The translations under genes and the position numbers were made by a program. From the NCBI RefSeq assembly GCF_014650995.1, contig NZ_BMWA01000002.1, forward strand, positions 307,261 to 371,260: a stretch of 64,000 nt of DNA, in the 5' to 3' direction. The notes under the pieces are model-generated. The model did no database searches, had not been told where the DNA came from, and saw only the letters and a list, made by a program, of their open reading frames with translations. Origin of the DNA: Streptomyces viridiviolaceus. GTDB lineage: Bacteria; Actinomycetota; Actinomycetes; Streptomycetales; Streptomycetaceae. This document shows positions 1-8,931 of this stretch, in pieces. Position 1 is the stretch's first letter, and every line of letters starts with the position of its first letter.

Positions 1-235
1 GCTCGGCCAGTGCCGTGAGCCGTGCGGCGTCGGGCCGCTCGGCACCGCCGAGCCCCAGCGAGACGCCGTGCGGCACGACGGTCACGCCGCGCCCGCGCAG
101 CCTGATCAGCGAGTCGGGGAGGTGGCCGGAGCAGACGTTCTCGGCCACGACCTCGACCCAGTCGATCCCCGGCATGCGCTCCACGGCGTCGCCGATCTCC
201 GGCCGCCACCCGATGCCCGTCCCCAGCCGCTCCAT
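1..235 (-). CDS. DUF692 / MNIO-family protein, 5' part only
   Basis: The first 78 codons are present and the gene runs off the left edge. The visible N-terminus (starts [20 protein letters not shown]; later AENV and [12 protein letters not shown]) is that of the DUF692 family. Members are TIM-barrel, multinuclear non-haem iron oxidases (MNIO), some of which modify cysteine or aspartate in ribosomally made peptides. The metal ligands lie mostly outside the window. I chose the ATG at 233-235 because AAGGGGGA lies a few bases upstream; an in-frame GTG 33 bases earlier has no such site. The partner or substrate gene would be to the left, so the function here is open. Confidence 0.8.
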   Translation of the reverse strand, partial: MERLGTGIGWRPEIGDAVERMPGIDWVEVVAENVCSGHLPDSLIRLRGRGVTVVPHGVSLGLGGAERPDAARLTALAE

Positions 236-383
236 GGCCCGTCCCCCTTCTTGGCGCCGGTCGCTCACGCTCGACGGGGGTATGGCCCCGGCGGTGGCGG
301 ACGAATCCCGTGGAGGGTGTGTTCAGAGCAAGATCTGAGGTTGCCGCCGGAATCCCCGCCACCGTCGGTCCGGCGGCGCGGAC

Positions 384-1106
384 CTACCGCAGCGCCGGAT
401 GATCCGCCACCACCGTGCACGAGCCGGGGGCGATCTCCGTGAACCCCGCGTCGCGGACCACCGGCAGACCGCTCGTGGTGAGCCGCTTCCACCGCTCGGG
501 GTCCGGGGTGCGCACCGCCAGGGGGAAACCCGCGTCGCGCCAGGCGGTCCGCTCCTCGTCCGGCAGTTCCCACCAGGCGAGCTGGGCGCCGTGGCCGGCC
601 TGCGCCATCGCTTTGCCCGCCGACATGCCGAGGTCGGGATTCATCCACAGCACCGGCGCGGCCGGGTCGGCGGCCACCGGCGGCTCGGGGTCGTCGAGGT
701 CGGTGCCGGAGACCTGGAGACGGGCGAGGTCCTTGGGCCAGCCGTCCAGCGGGACCGGCGGGAAGACCCGCACTTCCGCCGCCTTGCCGGTGACCGTGAT
801 GCCGTCCAGCGCCTCGGCCCGCCGCCACTCGGCGCCGCGCGCCCGGCGCACCACCTTGCGGATCCGGGCGTCCTGCCAGTCACGCATCGCCTGCGCCCAT
901 GCGCCGTCGCCGGTCGACCGGGCGTCGCCGAGCATCACCAGCACCGCACGGGCCGCGGTCTCCAGGGCGTCCGTGCGGGCCGGCGGCGCGGCCCGCTCGA
1001 TGCGCACGACCAGCGGCAGGACGAACTGCGGCGCGAGGTCGCGGTCGCCGGGCTCGGCACGGAAGGGACTGTCGTTCACGGGCGTCGGATCGTTGCTCAC
1101 GCCCAC
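384..1106 (-). CDS. Peptidyl-tRNA hydrolase PTH2-like protein
   Basis: 240 aa. The C-terminal half (residues ~150-240) carries the PTH2 signature LGMSAGKAMAQAGHGAQLA at about 159-177, close to the S/A-G-K-x-x-A-Q-x-x-H core of archaeal/eukaryotic-type peptidyl-tRNA hydrolases, which release tRNA from drop-off peptidyl-tRNA. The N-terminal ~145 residues are an extra region without a motif I recognise, rich in Arg and Ala. Streptomyces also carry a standard bacterial Pth elsewhere, so the role of this version is uncertain. It is cytoplasmic, with no signal peptide. The neighbouring small zinc ribbon gene lies 42 bases upstream in the same direction. Confidence 0.75.
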   Translation of the reverse strand: MGVSNDPTPVNDSPFRAEPGDRDLAPQFVLPLVVRIERAAPPARTDALETAARAVLVMLGDARSTGDGAWAQAMRDWQDARIRKVVRRARGAEWRRAEALDGITVTGKAAEVRVFPPVPLDGWPKDLARLQVSGTDLDDPEPPVAADPAAPVLWMNPDLGMSAGKAMAQAGHGAQLAWWELPDEERTAWRDAGFPLAVRTPDPERWKRLTTSGLPVVRDAGFTEIAPGSCTVVADHPALR

Positions 1107-1148
1107 CAGTCTGCCAAGCCGATCGGCGCGCGAGGGCGGGCGGGCCGG

Positions 1149-1343
1149 TCACCCGGAGCACGACGTGCGCTGGGCCTCCTGCCATTCGCAGGCCGGGCAG
1201 AGGGTGATCCCCTTGTAGGACTCCGGGTACTCGGTCGGCTCCCGGCACAGAACGCACTCCGCGTACGGCGGGCCGTCGGCCTCGGGCGGCCTGGTCGCGC
1301 CGATCGGACAGTAGTCGTCCGGACCGTGGTCGTTCTCGCTCAT
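1149..1343 (-). CDS. Small zinc-ribbon protein, 64 aa
   Basis: Two CxxC knuckles (ECVLC at 29-33 and CPAC at 49-52) make a probable single zinc site; the other cysteines, at about 12 and 62, are less regular. The protein is acidic at the N-terminus, with no signal peptide or membrane segment. It starts 18 bases after the stop of the upstream polysaccharide deacetylase gene, suggesting co-transcription. No function can be assigned; proteins of this kind are often small nucleic-acid or partner-binding modules. Coding is supported by the cysteine spacing and by the tight fit between neighbours. Confidence 0.65.
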   Translation of the reverse strand: MSENDHGPDDYCPIGATRPPEADGPPYAECVLCREPTEYPESYKGITLCPACEWQEAQRTSCSG

Positions 1344-1361
1344 GTCTCCAGCGTAGGACGG

Positions 1362-2228
1362 TCAGCGCCGCCCGTTCGCGGCGCCGATCAGCTCGGAGAC
1401 CTTCACGAAGCGGAAGCCCCTGCGGCGCAGTTCGGGCACGATCGTCCGCACCGCCGGCTCGGTCACCGGGGCGGCGCTGCGGGTGCAGTGCAGGACGACG
1501 ACCGACCCCGGCCGTACGCCGTCCAGGACCTGCCGGGCGACGGCGTCGGCGTCGGTCGCGAACGCGTCCCCGCTCACCACGTCCCACTGCACGGCGGTGA
1601 CGCCGGTGGCGCTGATCTCCCTGAGGGCGGCGCGGTCGTAACAGCCGCCGGGGAAACGGAAGTACGGCATCGGGCGCGGTACTCCGGCCTCGCGGAGGGC
1701 CGCGTACGCCCGCTCGACGTCGGACCGCATCCGCTCGCGGGACACGGTCGGCAGGCCGTGGCAGTCCTCGGTGAACGCGTAGTGGCTGTAGGAGTGGTTC
1801 GCCACCTCGAAGTTCGGGTCGTGGCCGAGGGAGCGTGCCTGGTCCGGGTACTCCTCTGCCCACCGTCCGGTCATGAACACCGTGGCCGGCACCTTCAGCC
1901 GCCGCAGCGTCGCGAGCAGCGGCGGATTGTCGAACCGTTCGCCCGCCGCCGCCCGCGGTCCCTGATCGGCGGTCATGTCGGCGTCGAAGGTGAGGGCGAC
2001 GGTCTTGCCGCGGGCCCGTGGTCCGTGGGCGAAGACGGGGGTGAGTCCCGCCGGGCCGGGCGCGACCGTCGGCGCCCGGGACGGGGCGGGGGAGGAGGGG
2101 ACGACCGAGGTGGCGGAGGGGGCCGGACGGGGCGCCCGTGCCGTACGGGCGGGGCCGCAGGCGGCGAGGGCGGCGGCCAGCGCGCAGAGGGCGGTCACCG
2201 TGGTCACACGTCGCACGTGGGGGATCAC
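1362..2228 (-). CDS. Polysaccharide deacetylase lipoprotein (NodB fold)
   Basis: 288 aa. The signal peptide ends in a lipobox (LAAC, Cys24), so the mature protein is probably anchored to the outer face of the membrane. A Pro/Ser/Ala-rich linker (25-60) follows. The NodB domain (75-280) has the five carbohydrate esterase 4 motifs: TFDAD (80-84), NHSYSH (144-149), RFPGG (191-195), WDVVSGD (215-221) and VVLHC (244-248). Asp, His and His of the first two motifs bind the metal. Likely activity is N-deacetylation of peptidoglycan or another surface glycan. The motifs look intact. Downstream is the zinc ribbon gene; upstream is the FAD/Rieske gene. Confidence 0.9.
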   Translation of the reverse strand: MIPHVRRVTTVTALCALAAALAACGPARTARAPRPAPSATSVVPSSPAPSRAPTVAPGPAGLTPVFAHGPRARGKTVALTFDADMTADQGPRAAAGERFDNPPLLATLRRLKVPATVFMTGRWAEEYPDQARSLGHDPNFEVANHSYSHYAFTEDCHGLPTVSRERMRSDVERAYAALREAGVPRPMPYFRFPGGCYDRAALREISATGVTAVQWDVVSGDAFATDADAVARQVLDGVRPGSVVVLHCTRSAAPVTEPAVRTIVPELRRRGFRFVKVSELIGAANGRR

Positions 2229-2303
2229 TGAACGAACGTATGAGTGTGATGTTCAGTTTGTGTGACTATCCGTGGTGACGTGCCGGGGAGTCACCCTCCC
2301 GGG

Positions 2304-3830
2304 TCAGATGTCCCGCCGCTCCAGCGGCTTGGTGGCCGGTCCCTCGATCACCTTGCCGTCCGTGTCGAAGCGCGAGCCGTGGCAGGGACACTCCCAGGCG
2401 CGTTCGGCGGCGTTGAAGCTGACCAGACAGCCGAGGTGGGTGCAGCGCGGCGAGACGGCGTGCAGAGTCCCGGCGTCGTCGCGATGGACGGCGAGCCGGT
2501 CGCCGCCGACCCGGACCACGGCGCCTTCACCGGGCGGCAGGGAGTCGACGGGCGGCGCGGGCCTGAGCCGGTCGCCGACGAAGTGCCCGGCGACCTCGGC
2601 CTGCAGCTTCAGCAACGCCGGCGCTTCACGCACCGCGGTACGCAGCCGGCGCGGATCGTACAGGCCGCTCCACGCACACTCCTCGCCGGTGATCTGCGCG
2701 GTGAGCAGCCTGCCCGCCATCATGCCGCCGCTCAGTCCCCAGCCGCCGAAGCCGGTGGCGACGTAGGTGTGGTGCGCGCCCGGGTGCAGCGGACCCACCA
2801 TGGGCACGGTGTCCGTGGGGTCGATGTCCTGCGTGGCCCAGGCGTAGGTGAGGTCGACCCCGGGGAAGTGATCGTGCGCCCAGGCGGACAGGCGGTCGAA
2901 GCGCTCCCGGGTGTCGCCGGTGCCGGGGGTGAAGTGCTCCCCGGTGACGACGAGGAGCCGGTCCCCGGACTCCCCGTCCAGCGGCGCCGTACGGACCGAG
3001 CGGGTGCCCTCGTCCGGGGTGATGTACATGCCGTCCGGATCACGGTCGGTCCCGATGTTCCCGGCCACGACCAGTTCCCGCCGCGGAGAGAGACGGGCGA
3101 ACAGCAGCGCCCGGTCGAAGATCGGGTAGTGGGTGGCGACCACCACGTCCCGGGCGGTCACGGTCGCACCCGTCCCGGTCGACACCCGGCACGGCGTGCC
3201 CTCGTCCAGGCCGTGGACGGTGGTGTGCTCGAAGATCCGCCCGCCGCGCGCCACCAGGTCCTCGGCGAGGGCCAGCAGGTACTTGCGCGGATGGAACTGC
3301 GCCTGTCCCGTGACCCGCACCGCGCCCGCGACGGGGAACGGCAGCCCGGTCTCCGTCACGAACGACGCCGGCAGCCCGGCCTCCTTCGCGGCGGCCGCCT
3401 CCGCCCGCAGCTCGTCCACGCGGCCCGCGTCGCAGACGTAGGTGTAGGCGCTGCGCGACTCCCAGTCGCAGTCGATGCCCAGCTCGGCCACGACCTCGGC
3501 GGCGTGCTCGATCGCCTCGGTCTGTGAACGGGCGTACAGCCGGGCGCCCTCGGTGCCGCGGGTGCGGCGCAGCTTGTCGTACTTCAGGGTGTGCAGGGCG
3601 GTCAGCTTGGCGGTGGTGTGGCCGGTGACGCCGGCGGCGACCCGCCCGGCCTCCAGCACCGCCACGCTCCGCCCGGCCCGCGCCAGCTCCCAGGCCGTGC
3701 TCAGCCCGGCGACTCCGGCGCCGATCACGGCCACATCGACGTCGAGGTCGTCCTCCAGTGCGGGTCGGGCGGCGCCGCCCGGTGCGGTCCGAAGCCAGTA
3801 GGAGCCGCTGACGTGCGGTTTCTCGGTCAT
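2304..3830 (-). CDS. FAD-dependent oxidoreductase with C-terminal Rieske domain
   Basis: 508 aa. The N-terminal DAO-type FAD domain has the dinucleotide motif GAGVAGLSTAWELA at about 37-50, then a GHTTAK stretch. The C-terminus is a Rieske [2Fe-2S] domain with CTHLGC at 463-468 and CPCHG at 481-485, giving the two Cys and two His ligands. This two-domain layout is a known bacterial family; substrates are mostly unassigned. There is no signal peptide, so it is presumably cytoplasmic. The ATG is followed by a normal Streptomyces N-terminus. It lies between the PhoX gene and the deacetylase gene on the same strand but with gaps of 55-75 bases, so operon membership is possible, not shown. Confidence 0.88.
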   Translation of the reverse strand: MTEKPHVSGSYWLRTAPGGAARPALEDDLDVDVAVIGAGVAGLSTAWELARAGRSVAVLEAGRVAAGVTGHTTAKLTALHTLKYDKLRRTRGTEGARLYARSQTEAIEHAAEVVAELGIDCDWESRSAYTYVCDAGRVDELRAEAAAAKEAGLPASFVTETGLPFPVAGAVRVTGQAQFHPRKYLLALAEDLVARGGRIFEHTTVHGLDEGTPCRVSTGTGATVTARDVVVATHYPIFDRALLFARLSPRRELVVAGNIGTDRDPDGMYITPDEGTRSVRTAPLDGESGDRLLVVTGEHFTPGTGDTRERFDRLSAWAHDHFPGVDLTYAWATQDIDPTDTVPMVGPLHPGAHHTYVATGFGGWGLSGGMMAGRLLTAQITGEECAWSGLYDPRRLRTAVREAPALLKLQAEVAGHFVGDRLRPAPPVDSLPPGEGAVVRVGGDRLAVHRDDAGTLHAVSPRCTHLGCLVSFNAAERAWECPCHGSRFDTDGKVIEGPATKPLERRDI

Positions 3831-3885
3831 GCGGCCCCGAGTACCCCGTTGCCGCGGCTTCAGTGACCGGGCGGCGCGCGGCCGG

Positions 3886-5307
3886 CTACCTGCGCCAGGG
3901 GCCGGTCACCGCGAAGGTCGTCCCCGGCGTGTAGCAGTTGACGTACATGGTGTCGCCGTCGGGGGAGAAGGTGACCCCGGCGAACTCGCCCCACTCGGGC
4001 TCCGCCTCCGTGCCGATGTTCTGCCGGCCGCGGGCCATCGCGTACACCTCGCCGCGCCGGGTCACGCCGTAGACGTGCTGGGCGCCGTTGCCGTCCTCGC
4101 AGACCATGAGACCGCCGCTGGGCGCGAGACAGATGTTGTCCGGCGACTCGCCGGGGAGCTGGACGTCGGTGTCCGGGCCGAAGACGATCACCAGCGTCAG
4201 CCGGCGCCGGTCGGGGTCGTAGCGCCAGATCTGGCCGTAGTGGTCGGCCGCCGAACCCTCCGCGCTGCGGGCGAAGGACGACACGAAGTACACGCTCCGT
4301 CCACCCCAGTAGCAGCCCTCCAGCTTCTGCGCGTGGGTGATGCCCCCGGGCCCGAAGTCCTGCAGGCGGATGGGGGTTTCGACCGCCAGCGGGTCGGGGA
4401 CGTCCACCCACTCGACGCCGTCGAAGGAGGCGCCGGTCTCCTGGATCGAGGACAGGTCGGGCACGCCCGGCACACGCATCGCCTGGAGCCGGCCGCCCGC
4501 CCGCAGCGAGCCCGTGCCGCCCAGCGGCTTCTCGGGCAGGAACCGGTAGAAGAGGCCGAACGGCCGCTGGAAGGCGTCCTCCGTCTCGTACACGATGCCC
4601 CGCCGCGGGTCCACGGCGACCGCCTCGTGCTGGAAGCGGCCCATCGCGGTCAGCGGCACGGCACCGGTTCGGTGCGGGTCGGCCGGATCGACCTCGAAGA
4701 TGAAGCCGTGGTCCTTGGTGTAACCGCTGGTGCCGGCCTTGTCCTCGGTCTCCTCGCAGGTCAGCCACGTGTGCCAGGGGGTGGGGCCGCCCGCGCAGTT
4801 CACGGCCGTCCCGGCGATCGCGACCCGCTCGGCGAGGACACGGTTGCGGGAGTCCAGGGTCAGCGCCGTGCAGCCGCCCTTGCCGGCCGGGTCGTAGGTC
4901 AGGCCCTCGACCGTGGGCACCGGGACTCTGCCGGTCGCGCGGTTCTCGTGGTTGCGGACGAGGTGGACCCGGCCGTGCCGGCCGGGGAAGGCCGACATGC
5001 CGTCGTGGTTGGACGGGACCGGGCCCTCGCCGGAGCGCAGCATGTCGCCCTCGCGGGACAGGACCCGGTAGCGGAACCCCTCGGGCAGGTCGAGCAGTCC
5101 GTCGGGGTCGGGAACCAGCGGGCCGTAGCCGCTGTGGCCCAGGGTCTGCGCGGCGGCCGTGCCGGCGAAGAGTTCGGAAAGGCTTCCGGCGAAGGCGATC
5201 GAGACGCCCAACGCGCCGGTGCGGGCGAGCACTTGACGCCGTGACGCACGGCCGTCGGCGAGGCCGGTGCCGCTGTCGGACAGGGTCCCGGGCGTGTTTT
5301 CGGGCAT
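3886..5307 (-). CDS. PhoX-family (DUF839) secreted phosphatase-like protein
   Basis: 473 aa. The N-terminus has a twin-arginine signal (ASRRQVLARTGALGVSIAFA, about residues 21-40), so it is exported folded. The body is the DUF839/PhoX beta-propeller, with motifs such as LVRNHE, GGPTPWHTWLTCEET and SPDNICLAPSGG. PhoX enzymes are calcium/iron phosphomonoesterases. The sequence fits the family, but I cannot confirm each metal ligand by eye. A good ribosome site (AGGAAGG) precedes the ATG by 8 bases. No Pho-box repeat was recognised in the 90-base gap to the slipin gene. Confidence 0.85.
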   Translation of the reverse strand: MPENTPGTLSDSGTGLADGRASRRQVLARTGALGVSIAFAGSLSELFAGTAAAQTLGHSGYGPLVPDPDGLLDLPEGFRYRVLSREGDMLRSGEGPVPSNHDGMSAFPGRHGRVHLVRNHENRATGRVPVPTVEGLTYDPAGKGGCTALTLDSRNRVLAERVAIAGTAVNCAGGPTPWHTWLTCEETEDKAGTSGYTKDHGFIFEVDPADPHRTGAVPLTAMGRFQHEAVAVDPRRGIVYETEDAFQRPFGLFYRFLPEKPLGGTGSLRAGGRLQAMRVPGVPDLSSIQETGASFDGVEWVDVPDPLAVETPIRLQDFGPGGITHAQKLEGCYWGGRSVYFVSSFARSAEGSAADHYGQIWRYDPDRRRLTLVIVFGPDTDVQLPGESPDNICLAPSGGLMVCEDGNGAQHVYGVTRRGEVYAMARGRQNIGTEAEPEWGEFAGVTFSPDGDTMYVNCYTPGTTFAVTGPWRR

Positions 5308-5397
5308 GGGGCAACCTTCCTGCTGGCGGACAGGGACGGTGACCCCGCTGTGTCTATCACCTGCTACGAGCCTCGGGAACCACGCGTGCTACACGCG

Positions 5398-6198
5398 TCA
5401 CTTCCGGGCTCCCCTCTCGACGGCACCGTCGGACGGCGCCTGCTGCGCCTTCTCCAGGAACCGCAGCAGTTCCACGGGGAAGGGGAGTACCAGCGTGGAG
5501 TTCTTCTCGGCGGCGACCGCGACGACCGTCTGGAGCAGCCTCAGTTGCAGCGCGGCGGGCTGGTCGGCCATCTGCCCGGCCGCCTCGGCGAGCTTCTTCG
5601 ACGCCTGGAGCTCGGCGTCGGCGTTGATGATCCGGGCCCGCCGCTCCCGGTCGGCCTCGGCCTGCCGGGCCATGGAACGCTTCATCGTCTCCGGCAGGGA
5701 CACGTCCTTGATCTCGACCCGGTCGACCTGCACACCCCAGCCGACCGCCGGGCTGTCGATCATCAGTTCCAGGCCCTGGTTGAGCTTCTCCCTGTTCGAC
5801 AGCAGGTCGTCCAGGTCGCTCTTGCCGATGATCGAGCGCAGCGACGTCTGAGCCATCTGGGAGACGGCGAAGCGGTAGTCCTCGACCCGGATGAGCGCGT
5901 TGGCCGCGTCGACCACCTTGAAGTACACGACGGCGTCGACCCGCACCGTCACGTTGTCCCGGGTGATGCCCTCCTGCGCGGGCACCGGCAGCGTGACGAT
6001 CTGGATGTTCACCTTGTGCAGCCGGTCCACGAACGGGATGATCATGGTGAAACCGGGCGGGCGCACCTCGCCCGCGAGCCGTCCGAGCCGGAGGACCACC
6101 CCGCGCTCGTACTGCTTCACGATCCGCGCCGCCGAGACGACGTAGACCACCCCGGCGCTTCCGACGGCGGCGGCCGCGGTGAGCAGTTCCTCGAGCAT
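5398..6198 (-). CDS. Slipin / stomatin-like SPFH-domain membrane protein
   Basis: 266 aa. One N-terminal hydrophobic segment (about 3-25) is followed by the SPFH/band-7 domain, with EYERG-like QYERGVVLRLGR (about 28-39), PGFTMIIPFVD and the coiled region rich in E/R/A (about 165-200). Slipins form ring-like membrane scaffolds. In many bacteria they are paired with NfeD; no NfeD gene is visible next to this one. GAGGGGG precedes the ATG. The region upstream holds the terminator hairpin of the SulP gene. Confidence 0.9.
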   Translation of the reverse strand: MLEELLTAAAAVGSAGVVYVVSAARIVKQYERGVVLRLGRLAGEVRPPGFTMIIPFVDRLHKVNIQIVTLPVPAQEGITRDNVTVRVDAVVYFKVVDAANALIRVEDYRFAVSQMAQTSLRSIIGKSDLDDLLSNREKLNQGLELMIDSPAVGWGVQVDRVEIKDVSLPETMKRSMARQAEADRERRARIINADAELQASKKLAEAAGQMADQPAALQLRLLQTVVAVAAEKNSTLVLPFPVELLRFLEKAQQAPSDGAVERGARK

Positions 6199-6246
6199 GA
6201 CGACCCCCTCGCGCAGAGGTCCGTTTCACGTGCACTTATCACGATA

Positions 6247-6293
6247 TGCCCGACGCCCGGTCCGGGGCCATGGCCAGGACCGGGCGTCGGGCA
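6247..6293 (-). terminator. Strong hairpin downstream of the SulP gene
   Basis: Perfect 17-bp inverted repeat, arms 6247-6263 and 6277-6293, loop of 13 bases. It lies 28 bases past the stop of the SulP gene and before the slipin start, so it fits a transcription terminator for the carbonic anhydrase/SulP unit. No U-run follows on the minus strand, as is common in Streptomyces. Confidence 0.75.
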
Positions 6294-6320
6294 CGAGCGG
6301 ATCACCCGTGCGAGTGGCGG

Positions 6321-7811
6321 CTACACCGCCGCCTTGGCGGGCTCCGTCACCTTCACGGGTTCCGTGCCGCTCGCGCTGTGCCGCTCGGCCCAGTTCTCCA
6401 GCGCCGTCCGGCAGGCGTGGTCCAGGTGGTGCAGCCCGGACAGGTCCAGCTCGACCGGGCGGTCCTGCGGCAGCGCCTCCAGGCTCTCCAGGATCCTCGG
6501 CAGCCGCAGGAAGGTGGCGTTGCCCGACAGGTACGCCTGGACGGGGCCGGCGCCCTTGTCGACGACCTCCAGCCTGAGGTGCGAGGCCTCCCAGGCGGTC
6601 TTGACCACGGACAGGGCCAGGCCGATCAGCACGCCCTCGAACATGTTGACCGCGACGATCGACACGGCCGTCACCACCAGGATCAGCGCCTCGCCCCGGT
6701 GCGCCCGCCACAGCGACACGATGCCGCGGAACGGGATCAGCTTCCAGCCCGCGTGGACCAGGATGCCGGCCAGCGCGGGCAGCGGGATCAGAGCCAGCGC
6801 GGAGGGCAGCAGTGCGGCGAACAGCAGCAGCCACACACCGTGCAGGACCCGGGACGCCTTGGTGCGCGCCCCGGCGCTGACATTGGCGGAGCTGCGCACG
6901 ATGACCGCGGTCATCGGCAGGGCGCCGAGCAGGCCGCACACCGTGTTGCCCGCGCCCTGCGCCATGAGCTCCTTGTTGTACTCGGTACGCGGGCCGTTGT
7001 GCAGCCGGTCCACCGCGGCGGCGCTGAACAGGCTCTCGGCCGAGGCGATCAGGGCGAAGGCGAGGATCGTGCCGATGACGCCGACGTTCGCCAGCTCGCC
7101 GAAGCCCTCCGAACCGGGCGGCTGGACGGAGTCCAGCAGGCCGTTCACCTCGACGGTCGCCACCGACAGGCCGGACGCCAGGGTCACCAGCGTGGCCAGG
7201 ACGACCGCGGCGAGCGCGCCGGGGACGGCCTGCGCCCGCTTCGGCAGCCGCTTCCACAGCACCATCACCGCGACGGTGCCCGCGCCGACCGCCAGCGAGG
7301 TCAGTGCCTCGCCGCTGCCCAGCGCGTCGGCGACGGCCCCCGGCAGCCCCAGGATCTTGTCCAGGCCGGAAGCGGGCGCCTCCAGCCCGGCCGCGGCGTA
7401 CAACTGGCCCGCGATGAGCACCAGGCCGATGCCGGCCAGCATGCCCTCGACGACCGACAGGGAGATCGCCCGGAACCAGCGCCCCAGCCCCAGGGCGCCC
7501 ATGGCGAGCTGGAGCAGCCCGGCGGCCAGCACGATCACGCCGAGCGCGGGCAGCCCGTACTCGTCGACGGCGCCGAAGACCAGCACGGTCAGCCCGGCGG
7601 CGGGCCCGGACACCTGCAGGCTGCTGCCCGGCAGCAGACCGGTGACGAGACCGCCCACGATGCCGGTGACCAGTCCCAGCTCCGCCGGCACACCGGAGGC
7701 GACGGCGACGCCCACGCACAGCGGGAGGGCGACCAGGAACACGACGAGCGAGGCGGTGAAGTCCCGCCGCAGATGGGGGTACTTCCCCGCGTGCTTGGTT
7801 ATCGCGGTCAT
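6321..7811 (-). CDS. SulP-family anion (probably bicarbonate) transporter
   Basis: 496 aa. The sulfate permease fold has about ten or more hydrophobic segments (from about residue 20 to 395), followed by a C-terminal STAS-like domain (about 400-480). Family members carry sulfate, bicarbonate or other anions. Its gene starts 8 bases after the stop of a beta-carbonic anhydrase gene with no clear ribosome site of its own, so translation is probably coupled. The pairing points to bicarbonate rather than sulfate. The sulfur genes in this window are 50 kb away. The reading frame is open further upstream, but the ATG at 7809-7811 matches the normal family N-terminus. Confidence 0.85.
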   Translation of the reverse strand: MTAITKHAGKYPHLRRDFTASLVVFLVALPLCVGVAVASGVPAELGLVTGIVGGLVTGLLPGSSLQVSGPAAGLTVLVFGAVDEYGLPALGVIVLAAGLLQLAMGALGLGRWFRAISLSVVEGMLAGIGLVLIAGQLYAAAGLEAPASGLDKILGLPGAVADALGSGEALTSLAVGAGTVAVMVLWKRLPKRAQAVPGALAAVVLATLVTLASGLSVATVEVNGLLDSVQPPGSEGFGELANVGVIGTILAFALIASAESLFSAAAVDRLHNGPRTEYNKELMAQGAGNTVCGLLGALPMTAVIVRSSANVSAGARTKASRVLHGVWLLLFAALLPSALALIPLPALAGILVHAGWKLIPFRGIVSLWRAHRGEALILVVTAVSIVAVNMFEGVLIGLALSVVKTAWEASHLRLEVVDKGAGPVQAYLSGNATFLRLPRILESLEALPQDRPVELDLSGLHHLDHACRTALENWAERHSASGTEPVKVTEPAKAAV

Positions 7812-7819
7812 GGCCCGGC

Positions 7820-8401
7820 TCACAGGACCTCGAAGGCGTCGGTGTCCGCGCGGTACTGGCGCACGGCACCGGTGTGGACCTCGTAGTACCAGCCGTGCAG
7901 CCGGATCCGGCCGTCCGCCAGCCGCCGCTCGACGCACGGGTAGGACCGCAGGCGCAGCAACTGGGCCAGGACGTGGTGCTGCACGGCCTCGGCGACGGTC
8001 GGGTCGGCGGGGTCGGACGGCTTCGGCTCGTCCGCGGCGTGCGCCAGCCACTCGCGCACGGCGGGTACGGCGGTCAGGTCGTCGCCGCGCACCAGCGCGC
8101 CCACGGCGCCGCAGTGCGAGTGGCCGCAGACCACGACGTCCGTCACGCCGAGGACCTGCACGGCGTATTCGATGGTGGCCGCCTCGCCCGTGGGGCGCCC
8201 GGCGGCGTACGGCGGGACGATGTTGCCCGCGGTGCGCAGCTCGAAGAGCTCGCCGGGCCGGGCACCCGTGATCAGGGCGGGCACGACCCGCGAGTCGGAG
8301 CAGGTGATGAACAGGACTTCGGGCGACTGGCCTTCGGCGAGCCCGGCGAACTCCTCAGGGCGCTGTCCGAACGTGCGGGCGTTGTCGATGAGGGGTTGCA
8401 T
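7820..8401 (-). CDS. Beta-class carbonic anhydrase
   Basis: 193 aa. Catalyses CO2 plus water to bicarbonate and proton. Zinc ligands and the catalytic dyad are clear: CSDSR at 34-38 (Cys34, Asp36, Arg38) and HSHC at 94-97 (His94, Cys97). AGGAGG lies 12 bases before the ATG. The frame is open upstream to about 8962, but that stretch is compositional and overlaps the next gene on the same strand. It is the first gene of a two-gene unit with the SulP transporter, together probably handling bicarbonate supply for anaplerotic carboxylations. Confidence 0.93.
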   Translation of the reverse strand: MQPLIDNARTFGQRPEEFAGLAEGQSPEVLFITCSDSRVVPALITGARPGELFELRTAGNIVPPYAAGRPTGEAATIEYAVQVLGVTDVVVCGHSHCGAVGALVRGDDLTAVPAVREWLAHAADEPKPSDPADPTVAEAVQHHVLAQLLRLRSYPCVERRLADGRIRLHGWYYEVHTGAVRQYRADTDAFEVL

Positions 8402-8477
8402 GATGTGGTTTTTCCTCCTGGCGCGCCGTGGGGGACGCGTCGGATGTGCAGGACAGGGTGGGGGCTGCTCTGCGAAC

Positions 8478-8879
8478 TCAGCAGCGGAAGACCTGAAGTG
8501 CCGCCGGGGAGTGGGTCGTCGACGATCTCGACGGGTGCCGGTGCGCGCTGCCGGACGCGGCCCGTTCGGGCGGGGTCTCGGCGTGCCGGCGCGCGAGGGG
8601 GCGCTCCGGGGTCTCCGGTGCGGAGGGGGCGGCGGCACGGTGCCGGTCGCGGAGGCGCGGGGAACCGTTCGGGCTCCCGGGCTTTCCGGCGTCGTGGCAG
8701 GTGACGGTTTCGCCGCGCGGGGCCGTTCCGGACGGGTCGAATCCGGGGGCGGCCTTGGCCACGGCATCACGACTCGTATGCGCGGATGCGAAGGATGCGG
8801 AGGGGGTGAGGAAGTGGAGGGCGAGCAGGACGGCGGCGAGAAGCGCAACGATGGTCCGGGCCCTCGTGCCCTCGAACAT
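8478..8879 (-). CDS. Small exported protein of unknown function
   Basis: 133 aa from the ATG at 8877-8879, which is preceded by GGAGGGAGG. The N-terminus (MFEGTRARTIVALLAAVLLALHFL, abridged: basic, then ~18 hydrophobic residues) is a signal peptide or anchor ending near SFASAHT. The rest is Pro/Arg/Ser rich and ends in a cysteine (VFRC), with another Cys in TVTCHDAG. An in-frame start exists 54 bases upstream (8933), without a better ribosome site. No domain recognised. The control region upstream has paired GCTTGGTCAA repeats. Confidence 0.6.
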   Translation of the reverse strand: MFEGTRARTIVALLAAVLLALHFLTPSASFASAHTSRDAVAKAAPGFDPSGTAPRGETVTCHDAGKPGSPNGSPRLRDRHRAAAPSAPETPERPLARRHAETPPERAASGSAHRHPSRSSTTHSPAALQVFRC

Positions 8880-8931
8880 GCGCCTCCCTCCAGGTGGTTC
8901 ACACCTCTGATGCACCTCTTGTGCGCACACC

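Noticed and set aside
399..2231. 610-aa plus-strand frame across the PTH2, zinc-ribbon and deacetylase genes
   Set aside because: Arg/Gly/Ala-rich mirror of three well supported minus-strand genes; no motif. Third-position GC explains such open frames throughout the window.
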